Assembly (NCBI GenBank): GCA_025869365.1
Contig: JAOZVV010000016.1
Coordinates: 1 to 64,000 of the forward strand
Direction: 5' to 3'
Origin: Pseudonocardia sp.
GTDB lineage: Bacteria; Actinomycetota; Actinomycetes; Mycobacteriales; Pseudonocardiaceae
Length of the DNA: 64,000 nucleotides
Shown: positions 1-7,552 of the stretch, piece by piece
Position numbering within the stretch: the stretch's first letter is position 1
Layout of the letters: every line of letters starts with the position of its first letter
Program-made: the position numbers and the translations under genes
The notes under the pieces: generated by a model
What the model was told of the DNA's origin: nothing
Database searches by the model: none
Seen by the model: only the letters and a program-made list of their open reading frames with translations

Positions 1-142
1 GCTCGTCCGCGCCCTCGGCGTCGTAGACCGCGGCCATCTCGACCGGGTCCCCGGCGTCCCGGAGTTCCTTGAAGTTGACGCCCTTCACGACCCGCCCGGC
101 GTCGACGTCCAGGCAGGGGATGACACGGACCGCGACGCCCAC
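1..142 (-). CDS. hisF: Imidazole glycerol phosphate synthase cyclase subunit HisF (N-terminal part)
   Basis: HisF joins the HisH glutaminase to turn PRFAR into imidazole glycerol phosphate and AICAR in histidine biosynthesis, in the cytoplasm. Only the first 47 codons lie in the window. They read from a GTG at 142 and contain the strand-1 motif [15 protein letters not shown], whose Asp (residue 12) is the first catalytic aspartate of the family, followed by the usual [12 protein letters not shown] stretch. The start lies one base beyond the stop codon of priA upstream on the same strand, so the two are surely co-transcribed. The rest of the barrel is off the left edge. Confidence 0.93.
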   Translation of the reverse strand, partial: MGVAVRVIPCLDVDAGRVVKGVNFKELRDAGDPVEMAAVYDAEGADE

Positions 143-143
143 G

Positions 144-878
144 TCAGCCGACCGCGTTCACGGCGGCGAGGGCCCCGGCGAGGGTGAACCGGCCCGCGTA
201 GAGCGCCTTGCCGACGATGGAGCCCTCGATCGAGCCCGCCTCGGCCAGCGTGACCAGGTCCTGCACGGTCGAGATGCCACCGGAGGCGATCACCGGGGAC
301 GGCGTCACCGCGGCGACCTTCTTCAGCAGCTCGACGTTCGGTCCCTGCAGCGTGCCGTCCTTGCTGACGTCCGTGACGACGTAGCGCGCCACCCCGTCCC
401 GGTCCATCCGCTCCAGGGTCTCCCAGAGGTCCCCGCCGTCCTGCGTCCAGCCGCGCGCGGCGAGGCGGTGCCGGCCGTCGGAGATCTTGACGTCCAGCCC
501 GACGGCGATCTTCTCCCCGTGCTCCGCGCACACCTTGGCGCACCACTCCGGGTTCTCCAGCGCGGCGGTGCCGAGGTTGACCCGGGCGCAGCCGGTGGCG
601 AGCGCACGGGCCAGCGACTCGTCGTCCCGGATCCCGCCGGACAGCTCGACCTTCACGTCGAGGGCGCCCACGACCGAGGCCAGCAGCTCGGCGTTGGAGC
701 CCTTGCCGAACGCGGCGTCGAGGTCCACGAGGTGGATCCACTCGGCGCCGTCGCGTTGCCAGGTCAGCGCGGCCTCGAGGGGGTCCCCGTACCCGGTCTC
801 GGTACCGGCCTCCCCCTGCACGAGACGGACGGCCTGACCGTCGGCGACATCGACCGCGGGAAGCAACGTGAAACTCAC
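144..878 (-). CDS. priA: Phosphoribosyl isomerase A (PriA/HisA)
   Basis: A 244-residue (beta-alpha)8 enzyme that isomerises ProFAR in histidine synthesis. In many actinobacteria PriA also does the TrpF reaction of tryptophan synthesis. Visible features: N-terminal strand with Asp10, the Arg18 position typical of PriA, catalytic Asp129 in GLDV, the RGW segment (Trp144) that PriA uses to bind the tryptophan precursor, and the phosphate-binding TDVSKDGT loop at 169-176. The Arg18/Trp144 pair favours bifunctional PriA over plain HisA, but trpF absence elsewhere in the genome cannot be seen. ATG start at 878; downstream hisF follows directly. Confidence 0.95.
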   Translation of the reverse strand: MSFTLLPAVDVADGQAVRLVQGEAGTETGYGDPLEAALTWQRDGAEWIHLVDLDAAFGKGSNAELLASVVGALDVKVELSGGIRDDESLARALATGCARVNLGTAALENPEWCAKVCAEHGEKIAVGLDVKISDGRHRLAARGWTQDGGDLWETLERMDRDGVARYVVTDVSKDGTLQGPNVELLKKVAAVTPSPVIASGGISTVQDLVTLAEAGSIEGSIVGKALYAGRFTLAGALAAVNAVG

Positions 879-967
879 GCACCGAGCCTACCCACCGGCC
901 CCGACACGGCCGGGCCAGGGTGAGCGGCCCGCCGGCGCGCGGGGTCCGGTTCGCAGGGGGGTCCGGG

Positions 968-1129
968 CTACCGCAGCTGGCCGGAGGCGCGGCGCTTGAT
1001 CGCGCCGTAGGCGCCGGTCGCGAGGAACAGGACGATCCCGACGATCGCCAGCCAGAACAGCGACTTCACCACGAACCCGATCACGACGACGACCAGCCAG
1101 ATCACCAGCAGGGCAACGATCAGACCCAT
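968..1129 (-). CDS. Small hydrophobic membrane protein
   Basis: A 53-residue protein from ATG at 1129 to TAG at 968. Residues 3-41 are almost wholly hydrophobic (runs such as LIVALLVIWLVVVVIGFVV, then a second segment around FWLAIVGIVLFLATG), enough for one long or two short membrane helices. The tail KRRASGQLR is basic. It resembles the tiny phospholipid-embedded membrane proteins common next to housekeeping genes in actinomycetes, but no function is known. Codon use (GC-rich third positions) is as in its neighbours. It is separated from priA by about 90 bases and faces the gene at 1231, so it has its own promoter. Confidence 0.7.
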   Translation of the reverse strand: MGLIVALLVIWLVVVVIGFVVKSLFWLAIVGIVLFLATGAYGAIKRRASGQLR

Positions 1130-1195
1130 CGAGCTACCGCCTTCACTCCGCCCGCACGGTCGCGGGCACTGCTGCGGACGCTACGCCGAGTGGGG

Positions 1196-1221
1196 GTGTT
1201 CCGTCGGGCGACACGGGGTAC
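1196..1221 (+). promoter_or_regulatory. Possible SigB/SigF-type promoter
   Basis: GTGTT at 1196-1200, a 15-base spacer and GGGTAC at 1216-1221, ten bases before the ATG at 1231. This approaches the actinobacterial stress sigma consensus GTTT-N15-GGGTAT. The match is imperfect and would give an almost leaderless message, so it is a suggestion only. Confidence 0.25.
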
Positions 1222-1230
1222 GCGACCGTC

Positions 1231-1491
1231 ATGGCGAATCCGAGCATCAAGAACGAGAAGATGTACGAGGAGCTGCGGGACGAGGGCAACTCCGAGGAGA
1301 AGTCCGCACGCATCGCGAACGCGGCTGCCCGGGACGGGAGGTCCGAGGTCGGCAGGCGTGGCGGCAGGTCGGGCGGCTACGAGGACTGGACCCGGGACGA
1401 TCTCTACCGGCGGGCGCAGGAGATCGGTGTCGAGGGCCGGTCCGGCATGTCCGAGGAGGAGCTGATCGAGGCCCTGCGCTCCGGGAACTGA
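1231..1491 (+). CDS. Small Rho_N/DUF7218-like protein
   Basis: An 86-residue, highly charged protein. The first half (SIKNEKMYEELRDEGNSEEK followed by ARIANAAA) is the conserved start of a small actinobacterial family annotated DUF7218 or Rho termination factor N-terminal-like. Residues about 50-84 (DDLYRRAQEIGVEG through MSEEELIEALR) form a SAP/Rho_N-like helix-loop-helix, a fold that often binds nucleic acid. ATG start at 1231. No enzyme motif is present. Members are frequently stress-induced, which would fit the SigB/SigF-like promoter just upstream, but that is inference. Confidence 0.8.
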   Translation: MANPSIKNEKMYEELRDEGNSEEKSARIANAAARDGRSEVGRRGGRSGGYEDWTRDDLYRRAQEIGVEGRSGMSEEELIEALRSGN

Positions 1492-1512
1492 GGCGCCCGA
1501 GACGTGAACAAG

Positions 1513-1538
1513 GTTTGACGCGGTACGAATCGGGTCAT
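1513..1538 (+). promoter_or_regulatory. Possible SigB/SigF-type promoter
   Basis: GTTT at 1513-1516, a 15-base spacer and GGGTCAT at 1532-1538, 33 bases ahead of the DUF4383 gene. GTTT-N15-GGGT matches the stress sigma factor consensus better than a house-keeping promoter. A TTGACG overlaps the -35 part, so a SigA reading is possible. Confidence 0.3.
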
Positions 1539-1570
1539 TCCCTTCTCGAACACTGCTCGAGGAGGACCTG

Positions 1571-2275
1571 ATGAGCGCACGAACCGCCGCCACCGGCGCC
1601 ACCCGGAAGGACGGTCCCCGGACGCGTCTCGACCGGATCCACCGAACGGGATCGGCGGTCATCGGGGCGGGCCTGTGGGTCTTCGCCGTCCTCGGTCTCG
1701 TCCGCCGGCTGGACTTCTTCTCCACCGAGGGCACCCCCGTCCTGGGGCTGTCCTCCAACGGGCTGCTGTCCGTGATCTCGGTCGTGTTCGGCGCGGTGCT
1801 GATCCTCGCCGCCGTCCGGGGCGGCCGGATGGCGTCGACCACCGAGATGATCGTCGGCGCCCTGTTCATGGCGTCCGGCATCGTGAACGTCCTGCTGCTG
1901 GACACCGACCTGAACCTGCTCGCCTTCCGGATGCCCAACGTGATCTTCAGCCTGGTCGTCGGCGGGCTGCTGCTGTGCGTGGGCGCCTACGGCCGGTTCA
2001 CCGGCCGGCTGCCCGCGGACAGCCCGTACAACACCGACCGCGGCCGGTCCCCGCAGGACGCCGAGGGCGCCGACGGCGAGCGGTGGGCCGAGATCGGCGG
2101 CAACGAGCTGGACAACTCCCGGGCGGACGAGACGGCGGCCGCCGAGCTCGCCGCGGCCGAGCGGGCCGTCGCGCAGCACACCGCCGATCCGGCCCTCGTC
2201 GCGGCCGTCCGGGAGCTCGGGGGCATCCGCCGCCCCGAGGACCGCATCCGGGCCTGGGCCTCCCGCAAGGGCTGA
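1571..2275 (+). CDS. DUF4383-type membrane protein
   Basis: A 234-residue inner-membrane protein. After a basic N-terminal tail (to about residue 27) there are four hydrophobic segments near residues 28-46, 66-83, 91-108 and 118-140, an arrangement typical of DUF4383 proteins, then a long soluble acidic/Ala-rich C-terminal tail (about residues 150-234) predicted to lie in the cytoplasm. A strong AGGAGG sits six bases before the ATG. Function unknown; homologues are often in stress regulons, and a SigB/SigF-like promoter is seen upstream. The extended tail is longer than in most family members. Confidence 0.75.
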   Translation: MSARTAATGATRKDGPRTRLDRIHRTGSAVIGAGLWVFAVLGLVRRLDFFSTEGTPVLGLSSNGLLSVISVVFGAVLILAAVRGGRMASTTEMIVGALFMASGIVNVLLLDTDLNLLAFRMPNVIFSLVVGGLLLCVGAYGRFTGRLPADSPYNTDRGRSPQDAEGADGERWAEIGGNELDNSRADETAAAELAAAERAVAQHTADPALVAAVRELGGIRRPEDRIRAWASRKG

Positions 2276-2332
2276 CCGTCGGGTACCCCGGGTCACGTCC
2301 CCCGGCTGCGTCCCCCGGGCGACGACCCCCGG

Positions 2333-4600
2333 CTACGTCCGCGGCACGACGGCCGGGGGTTCGTGCGCCCGGACCGGCGGGACCTCGCCCTCCCAGCGGC
2401 TGAGCTGCACGACCGTCAGCTGCCCGGTGCAGCCCTGCGCGAGCCGCGAGCTGCCGACGTCGCGGGTCAGCACGTTCGGGTTGCCGTGCACGCAGGGCGA
2501 GGTGGGATCGTCGGGGTCCAGCGGGGTGTACCAGGCCCCGGTGGGCAGCTGGACCACGCCGCGCCGGACCTCGTCGGTGAGCCGGGCGGCGGCCAGGCAG
2601 GAGCCGCGGTCGTTGTGCAGCCGGACGATGTCGGAGTCCGCGATGCCGCGCGCGGCCGCGTCCCCGGGGTGCACCCGCACGACCTCGCGCCCGCGGACCT
2701 TGCCCGCCGCGCTCGTCGCACCGAAGTCCAGCTGGGAGTGCAGCCTCGTCGCGGGCTGGTTGGCGACGAGCCGCAGCGGGTGCCGCGCGTCCGGCACCTC
2801 CGTGGGCTCGAGCCAGGACGGGTGGCCGGGGCAGTCGGCGTAGCCGAAGCCGGCGATGGTCGTGGAGGCGAGCTCGATCCTCCCGCTCGGGGTGGGCAGC
2901 GGATGGCCCACGGGATCCGCGCCGAACGCGGCGAGCAGGCCGCCGTCGTCGGGCCCGGGGGGTAGCTCCCACTCCCCCGCGGCCCAGAACTCGTCGAAGT
3001 CCGGCGCCGGGAAGCCCTTGCCCGCCAGCGCCTTCTGCGTGCGTCCCCACAGGTGTTCGAGCCAGTCCCGGGCGGTGCGGCCCTCGGTGAACGCCTCCGC
3101 GACGCCGAGCCGGGCGGCGAGCCCGGTGAAGATCGCGTAGTCGTCGCGCGCCTCGCCGTAGGGTTTCGCGGCCCGGCGCATCGCGACGACGAGCGGGTCC
3201 GTCTGACCGGCGCCGATGTCGTCGCGTTCCAGCGTGACCGTGCACGGCAGCACGACGTCCGCGTGCCGGGCGGTGGCCGTCCAGGCGGGCTCGTGCACGA
3301 CGAAGGTGTCCACCCGGGCGACGGCCCGGCGCAGCCGGTTGAGGTCCTGGTGGTGGTGGAACGGGTTGCCGCCGCACCAGTAGAGGAGCCTCGTGTCCGG
3401 GTAGGTGCGGCGCTCCCCGTTGTACTCGTAGGGCTCGCCGGGGTGCAGCAGCATGTCCGCGACACGGGCGACGGGGATGAAGTCCCGCACCGGGTTGATC
3501 GTACGGACCAGCGACGGCACCGGGACCGCGTTGCGGGTGCGGCCGTAGTGGCCCAGCGAGCCGAGGCCGTAGACGAACCCGCCGCCGGGCAGCCCGACCT
3601 GGCCGAGCATCGCCGCGAGCGCGAGTCCGGCCCAGACGGGCTGTTCGCCGTGCTCGGCGCGCTGCAGGGACTGCGAGACGGTGATCAGGGTGCGGCCGCG
3701 GGCGATCGTGCGGGCCAGGTCCCGGATGTCGTCGGCGGGCAGGCCGCAGATGCGCGACGCCCAGACCGCGTCCCGGCCCTGCAGCGACGCGGCGAACACC
3801 GGCCAGCCCGCGGTGCGGCTGTCGAGGAAGCGTCGGTCGTGGAGGTTCTCGGTCAGCAGGGTGTGCGCCAGGCCGAGCATCAGCGCCGTGTCCGTGCCGG
3901 GCTCGATCGGCAGCCAGCGGGCGTCGACGTCCTCCGGGAGGTCCGCGCGCAGCGGGCTGACCAGCACGAACCGGGCGCCGCGGGTCTTCGCCGCCCGCAT
4001 CGCGTCCCGTTCGACGTGCCGGCTCACCCCGCCCGCGCCGACCGTCGAGTTCTTCAGCGCCATCCCGCCGAACGCGAGCACCGTGTCGGTGTGCCGCGCG
4101 ACCTGGTCCCAGGTGACGACGGAGCGGGTCACCGGGTCGAACGGGCCGAGGACGTGCGGGATCAGGACCTCCGCCGCGCCACCGCTGTAGGTGTTGACCG
4201 AGCGGGTGTACCCGCCGGCCAGCGACAGGAAGCGGTGCAGCTGGCCCTGCGCGTGGTGGAAGCGTCCGGCGCTGGCCCAGCCGTAGGAGCCGCCGTAGAC
4301 CGCCCGCGGCCCGTGCTCGTCGTACACCCGGCGCAGCTCGGCACCGAGGCGGTCCAGCACCTCGTCCCAGCTCACCTGCACGAACTCGTCCCGGCCGCGC
4401 CGCTCGTCCGGGCCGGGGCCGTCCTCCAGCCATCCCCGCCGGACGACGGGGCTCGCGATCCGCGCCCGGTGCGACACCGACGCGGGCAGGTTCTGCAGGA
4501 CCGGCGACGGGTTCGGGTCTCCCGGGTGGGGCAGCACCACGAGTTCGCCGTCGACCCACTCGGCCGAGAACGCACCCCAGTGCGAACTGTGCGGGATCAT
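2333..4600 (-). CDS. Molybdopterin oxidoreductase of the DMSO/biotin sulfoxide reductase family
   Basis: About 755 residues, starting at the ATG at 4600 (MIPHSSHWGAF, the usual start of BisC/TorA-type catalytic subunits); an upstream extension of the frame is not conserved-looking. The enzyme would reduce an S- or N-oxide with a bis-MGD cofactor. GSYGW at 104-108 supplies the Tyr/Trp pair of DMSO reductase (Tyr114/Trp116), and Ser139 in TYSGGA falls at the same spacing as the Mo-ligating Ser147. No N-terminal Cys cluster is present, as expected for this clade, and no twin-arginine signal, so it is probably cytoplasmic (biotin or methionine sulfoxide reductase-like). No partner subunits or cofactor genes adjoin it. 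It is transcribed away from the gene at 4684. Confidence 0.9.
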   Translation of the reverse strand: MIPHSSHWGAFSAEWVDGELVVLPHPGDPNPSPVLQNLPASVSHRARIASPVVRRGWLEDGPGPDERRGRDEFVQVSWDEVLDRLGAELRRVYDEHGPRAVYGGSYGWASAGRFHHAQGQLHRFLSLAGGYTRSVNTYSGGAAEVLIPHVLGPFDPVTRSVVTWDQVARHTDTVLAFGGMALKNSTVGAGGVSRHVERDAMRAAKTRGARFVLVSPLRADLPEDVDARWLPIEPGTDTALMLGLAHTLLTENLHDRRFLDSRTAGWPVFAASLQGRDAVWASRICGLPADDIRDLARTIARGRTLITVSQSLQRAEHGEQPVWAGLALAAMLGQVGLPGGGFVYGLGSLGHYGRTRNAVPVPSLVRTINPVRDFIPVARVADMLLHPGEPYEYNGERRTYPDTRLLYWCGGNPFHHHQDLNRLRRAVARVDTFVVHEPAWTATARHADVVLPCTVTLERDDIGAGQTDPLVVAMRRAAKPYGEARDDYAIFTGLAARLGVAEAFTEGRTARDWLEHLWGRTQKALAGKGFPAPDFDEFWAAGEWELPPGPDDGGLLAAFGADPVGHPLPTPSGRIELASTTIAGFGYADCPGHPSWLEPTEVPDARHPLRLVANQPATRLHSQLDFGATSAAGKVRGREVVRVHPGDAAARGIADSDIVRLHNDRGSCLAAARLTDEVRRGVVQLPTGAWYTPLDPDDPTSPCVHGNPNVLTRDVGSSRLAQGCTGQLTVVQLSRWEGEVPPVRAHEPPAVVPRT

Positions 4601-4683
4601 GAGCCCATTCTGCGCCCGGGCGCGGACGACCACGTTCCCTCGACGATTTCCGCGCACGAGCGCCGGAGGTGCACGATGGCGCC

Positions 4684-5460
4684 ATGCCTCGATCCCCGCG
4701 CCGTCACGATCACGATGCCGGCGGTGACCCCGAGGTGCTCGCCGCGAAGGCGGCGCTGCGGGACGAGGTCTGGACCGCACTCACCGAGGCCAGGGTCGCA
4801 CGTTTCCCCGGTGCGCGGCACCGCATCTCCAACTTCACCGGCGCCGAGGCGGCCGCCGAGCTGGTGCGGTCGCTGCCGGAATGGAAGGACGCCGCCGCGA
4901 TCAAGTCCAACCCGGACTCGGCGCAGCTCCCCGTCCGGCAGCGGGCCCTCGAGGACGGCAAGACGCTCTACATGGCCGTCCCGAAGCTCGCCGAGCAGGA
5001 CCCGTTCTTCCTCCTCGACCCGGAGCACCTCGCCGATCCGCCGCGCAAGGCCGTCTCGATCGCCAACGCCACCCGCTCGGCCCGCCGGGTGTCCGTCGAC
5101 GAGCTGGACCCGGTGGACCTCGTCGTCACGGGCTGCGTCGCGGTCGGCGAGGACGGCGCCCGGCTCGGCAAGGGCGGCGGGTTCGCGGACCTGGAGTTCG
5201 CGATCGCGGGTGCCGCCGGGCTGATCTCGGGGCGGACGCTCGTCGTCACGACCGTGCACGAGCTGCAGGTCCGGCCCTCCGGGGTGATCCCGACGGCCGC
5301 GCACGACATCCCGGTGGACGTCGTCGTCACCCCGGAGCGGATCATCGACTGCCGCCCCGGGCGCGGGGCGCGGCCGACCGGGGAGGTCCTCTGGGAGTCC
5401 CTGACCGAGGAGAAGATCGCGGCGATCCCGTTGCTGCGCAAGCTGAGAGGTGACCGATGA
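4684..5460 (+). CDS. 5-formyltetrahydrofolate cyclo-ligase family protein
   Basis: About 258 residues of the COG0212 fold, which in the best-known members converts 5-formyl-THF and ATP to 5,10-methenyl-THF. The C-terminal half has the family loop GKGGGFADLE followed by a conserved TVHELQV and the HDIPVDVVVTPERII strand; the Lys/Arg-rich N-terminus is unlike true FAU1, so it resembles the MTHFSD-like branch whose substrate is unknown. GGAGGT at 4665-4670 supports the ATG at 4684 rather than a GTG at 4669 that overlaps it. First gene of a four-gene operon; its stop overlaps the next start by four bases (ATGA). Confidence 0.8.
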   Translation: MPRSPRRHDHDAGGDPEVLAAKAALRDEVWTALTEARVARFPGARHRISNFTGAEAAAELVRSLPEWKDAAAIKSNPDSAQLPVRQRALEDGKTLYMAVPKLAEQDPFFLLDPEHLADPPRKAVSIANATRSARRVSVDELDPVDLVVTGCVAVGEDGARLGKGGGFADLEFAIAGAAGLISGRTLVVTTVHELQVRPSGVIPTAAHDIPVDVVVTPERIIDCRPGRGARPTGEVLWESLTEEKIAAIPLLRKLRGDR

Positions 5461-5972
5461 TGACGCGCATCGAGCTGGTGCAGGGCGACATCACCGAGCA
5501 GCAGGTCGACGCCGTGGTGAACGCGGCGAACTCGGGCCTGCTCGGTGGCGGCGGCGTGGACGGCGCCATCCACCGCGCGGGCGGCCCGGACATCCTCAAG
5601 GAGTGCCGGGAGCTGCGCGCCGGGCCGTTGAAGGACGGCCTGCCGACCGGGCAGGCGGTCGCGACCACGGCCGGCCGCATGCCCGCCCGCTGGGTGATCC
5701 ACACCGTCGGCCCGGTGTACGCGAAGCGGGAGGACCGCTCGGCCCTCCTGGCCTCGGCCTACCGCGAGTCCCTGCTCGTGGCGGACGGGCTGGGCGCGAC
5801 GAGCGTCGCGTTCCCGGCGGTGTCCGCGGGGGTCTACGGCTGGCCGATCGACGACGCCGCGCGGATCGCCGTCGAGACCGTGCGGCAGGCGGAGACGGCC
5901 GTCGAGCTGGTCCGGTTCGTGCTGTTCAGCGACGAGATCCTCGCCGCGTTCCGGAAGGCGGCGGGCGCGTGA
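5457..5972 (+). CDS. Macrodomain protein, probable O-acetyl-ADP-ribose deacetylase
   Basis: A 171-residue single macrodomain of the MacroD/YmdB type, which removes acetyl or ADP-ribosyl groups from ADP-ribose derivatives. The ligand-binding NAANSGLLGGGGVDGAIHR loop lies at 22-40, with the family's GVDGAIH catalytic segment, and a second glycine-rich FPAVSAGVYGWP loop occurs near residue 122. Length matches free-standing macrodomains. It overlaps both neighbours by four bases (ATGA upstream, GTGA downstream), so translation is coupled to a formyl-THF ligase-like protein and a dehydrogenase; the metabolic reason is not apparent. Confidence 0.92.
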   Translation: MMTRIELVQGDITEQQVDAVVNAANSGLLGGGGVDGAIHRAGGPDILKECRELRAGPLKDGLPTGQAVATTAGRMPARWVIHTVGPVYAKREDRSALLASAYRESLLVADGLGATSVAFPAVSAGVYGWPIDDAARIAVETVRQAETAVELVRFVLFSDEILAAFRKAAGA

Positions 5973-6916
5973 GGCTGGCCCTGCTCGACGACTACCAGGA
6001 CGTCGCCCTCGACCTGCTGAACCTGCCGTCCGGCGTCGAGGCCGTCTCGTTCACGGACCACGTGGCGGACCCGGACCGGCTGGTCACGCGGCTCGCGGGG
6101 TTCGACGCGGTGGTCTGCATGCGCGAGCGCACCCCGATCACGGCGGCGGTGCTGGAGGGGCTGCCGGACCTGCGGCTGCTGGTCACGACCGGCATGCGCA
6201 ACGCCTCGATCGACGTCGCCGCGGCCCGCGCCCGGGGCATCACGGTGTGCGGGACGGACAACCCGGCCGGCTCGTCCTCGACGAACGAGCACACCTGGGC
6301 GCTGCTCCTCGCCCTCGCCCGCAACGTCCCCGCCCAGGACGCCGCGGTCCGCGCCGGAGGCTGGCAGCTCGGGCTCGGGACCGTGCTCGCCGGGAAGACG
6401 CTCGGCCTCGTCGGGCTCGGGCGGCTGGGCGCGGCGATGCTGCCGGTCGCGCGGGCGTTCGGGATGAGGGTGACGGCGTGGAGCACCAACCTCACCGCGG
6501 AGCGCGCCGCCGAGGTGGGCGTGCAGGCGCTGCCGCACGACGAGTTCTTCGCCGGCGCGGACGTGCTCAGCGTCCACCTGGTGCTGTCCGCGCGGTCCGT
6601 CGACACCGTTGGGGCGGCGGAGTTCGCGCTGATGAAGCCCGGTGCGCTGCTGGTGAACACCTCACGGGGACCGATCGTGAACGAGGGCGCCCTGCTCGAC
6701 GCCCTGATGTCCGGTCGCCTCGCCGGTGCCGCCCTCGACGTCTTCGACACCGAGCCGCTGCCCCGCGACCATCCGCTGCGCCGGGCACCGAACACCGTGC
6801 TCTCCCCGCACACCGGATACGTGAGCGCCGAGTCCTACCGCGGCTTCCACGACGACATCGCCGAGGACGTCCGCGCGTTCCTCGACGGCTCCCCCGTCCG
6901 CGAACTGGAGGCCTAA
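5969..6916 (+). CDS. D-2-hydroxyacid dehydrogenase family protein
   Basis: A 315-residue NAD(P)-dependent oxidoreductase that interconverts a 2-oxoacid and a D-2-hydroxyacid. Dinucleotide motif GLGRLG at 149-154, and the catalytic triad Arg233 (TSRG), Glu262 (TEP) and His281 (PHTGY) are all present. The N-terminal substrate domain (VCMRERTPIT, LVTTGMRNASID) matches the actinobacterial branch related to phosphoglycerate and glyoxylate reductases; the exact substrate cannot be told. GTG start at 5969 overlaps the macrodomain stop as GTGA. The next gene begins directly after its TAA. Confidence 0.9.
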   Translation: MRLALLDDYQDVALDLLNLPSGVEAVSFTDHVADPDRLVTRLAGFDAVVCMRERTPITAAVLEGLPDLRLLVTTGMRNASIDVAAARARGITVCGTDNPAGSSSTNEHTWALLLALARNVPAQDAAVRAGGWQLGLGTVLAGKTLGLVGLGRLGAAMLPVARAFGMRVTAWSTNLTAERAAEVGVQALPHDEFFAGADVLSVHLVLSARSVDTVGAAEFALMKPGALLVNTSRGPIVNEGALLDALMSGRLAGAALDVFDTEPLPRDHPLRRAPNTVLSPHTGYVSAESYRGFHDDIAEDVRAFLDGSPVRELEA

Positions 6917-7444
6917 ATGATCAACCCCGACGCCGGGATCACCCTCGACGGCGTCGCGCCCGACGTCCACCCCGAGGCGTGGGTCGCCCCCGGCGCCGTC
7001 CTCGCCGGCCGCGTGACCCTCCGCGCCGGGGCGAGTGTCTGGTACACCTGCGTGCTCCGCGGGGACATGGACACGATCACGATCGGCGAGCGCTCCAACA
7101 TCCAGGACGGCACCGTCGTCCACGCCGATCCCGGCTTCCCGTGCACGGTCGGCGCCGGGGTGAGCGTCGGGCACCGCGCCGTGCTCCACGGCTGCACGAT
7201 CGGCGACGACGTCCTGGTCGGGATGGGCGCGGTCGTCCTCAACGGCGCGACGATCGGCTCCGGCTCCCTGATCGCCGCGGGCGCGGTGATCACCCAGGGA
7301 ATGGTGGTCCCGCCGAACTCCCTGGTCGCGGGCGTCCCGGGGAAGGTGCGCAAGGAGCTGAGCGAACAGGAGCGGAAGTCGATCCTGCTCAACGCGGCGG
7401 CCTACACGCACCTGGCCGGGGTGCACCGGACCGCCACCGCCTGA
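6917..7444 (+). CDS. Gamma-class carbonic anhydrase-like hexapeptide protein
   Basis: A 175-residue left-handed beta-helix protein (repeats such as AGASVW, IGDDVLVGMGAVVLNG, IGSGSLIAAGAVI). Three His at positions 69, 86 and 91 match the zinc or iron ligands of gamma carbonic anhydrases (YrdA/PaaY-like), so it may hydrate CO2 or hydrolyse a thioester. The C-terminal helix KELSEQERKSILLNAAAY closes the trimer in this family. It starts one base after the dehydrogenase stop and ends the operon; a GC-rich hairpin follows at 7462-7492. Confidence 0.88.
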   Translation: MINPDAGITLDGVAPDVHPEAWVAPGAVLAGRVTLRAGASVWYTCVLRGDMDTITIGERSNIQDGTVVHADPGFPCTVGAGVSVGHRAVLHGCTIGDDVLVGMGAVVLNGATIGSGSLIAAGAVITQGMVVPPNSLVAGVPGKVRKELSEQERKSILLNAAAYTHLAGVHRTATA

Positions 7445-7461
7445 GCGGCACCGCGCCCGAG

Positions 7462-7492
7462 CCCCGCGCGCCGTCCGGCCCGACGCGCGGGG
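7462..7492. terminator. GC-rich hairpin between convergent genes
   Basis: CCCCGCGCG (7462-7470) and CGCGCGGGG (7484-7492) form a perfect nine-base stem with a 13-base loop, in the gap where the operon ending at 7444 meets the opposing gene ending at 7553. No T-run follows, which is common for actinobacterial terminators. Confidence 0.5.
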
Positions 7493-7552
7493 TCGACTGC
7501 GCGCGTCGCACCGGACGGCGAGCGTCACGCCCCCGCCCTGCACACAGGACTG

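Noticed and set aside
1998-4685. An 895-codon minus-strand frame overlapping the molybdoenzyme
   Set aside because: Shadow in another frame; the BisC-like frame contains the real motifs.
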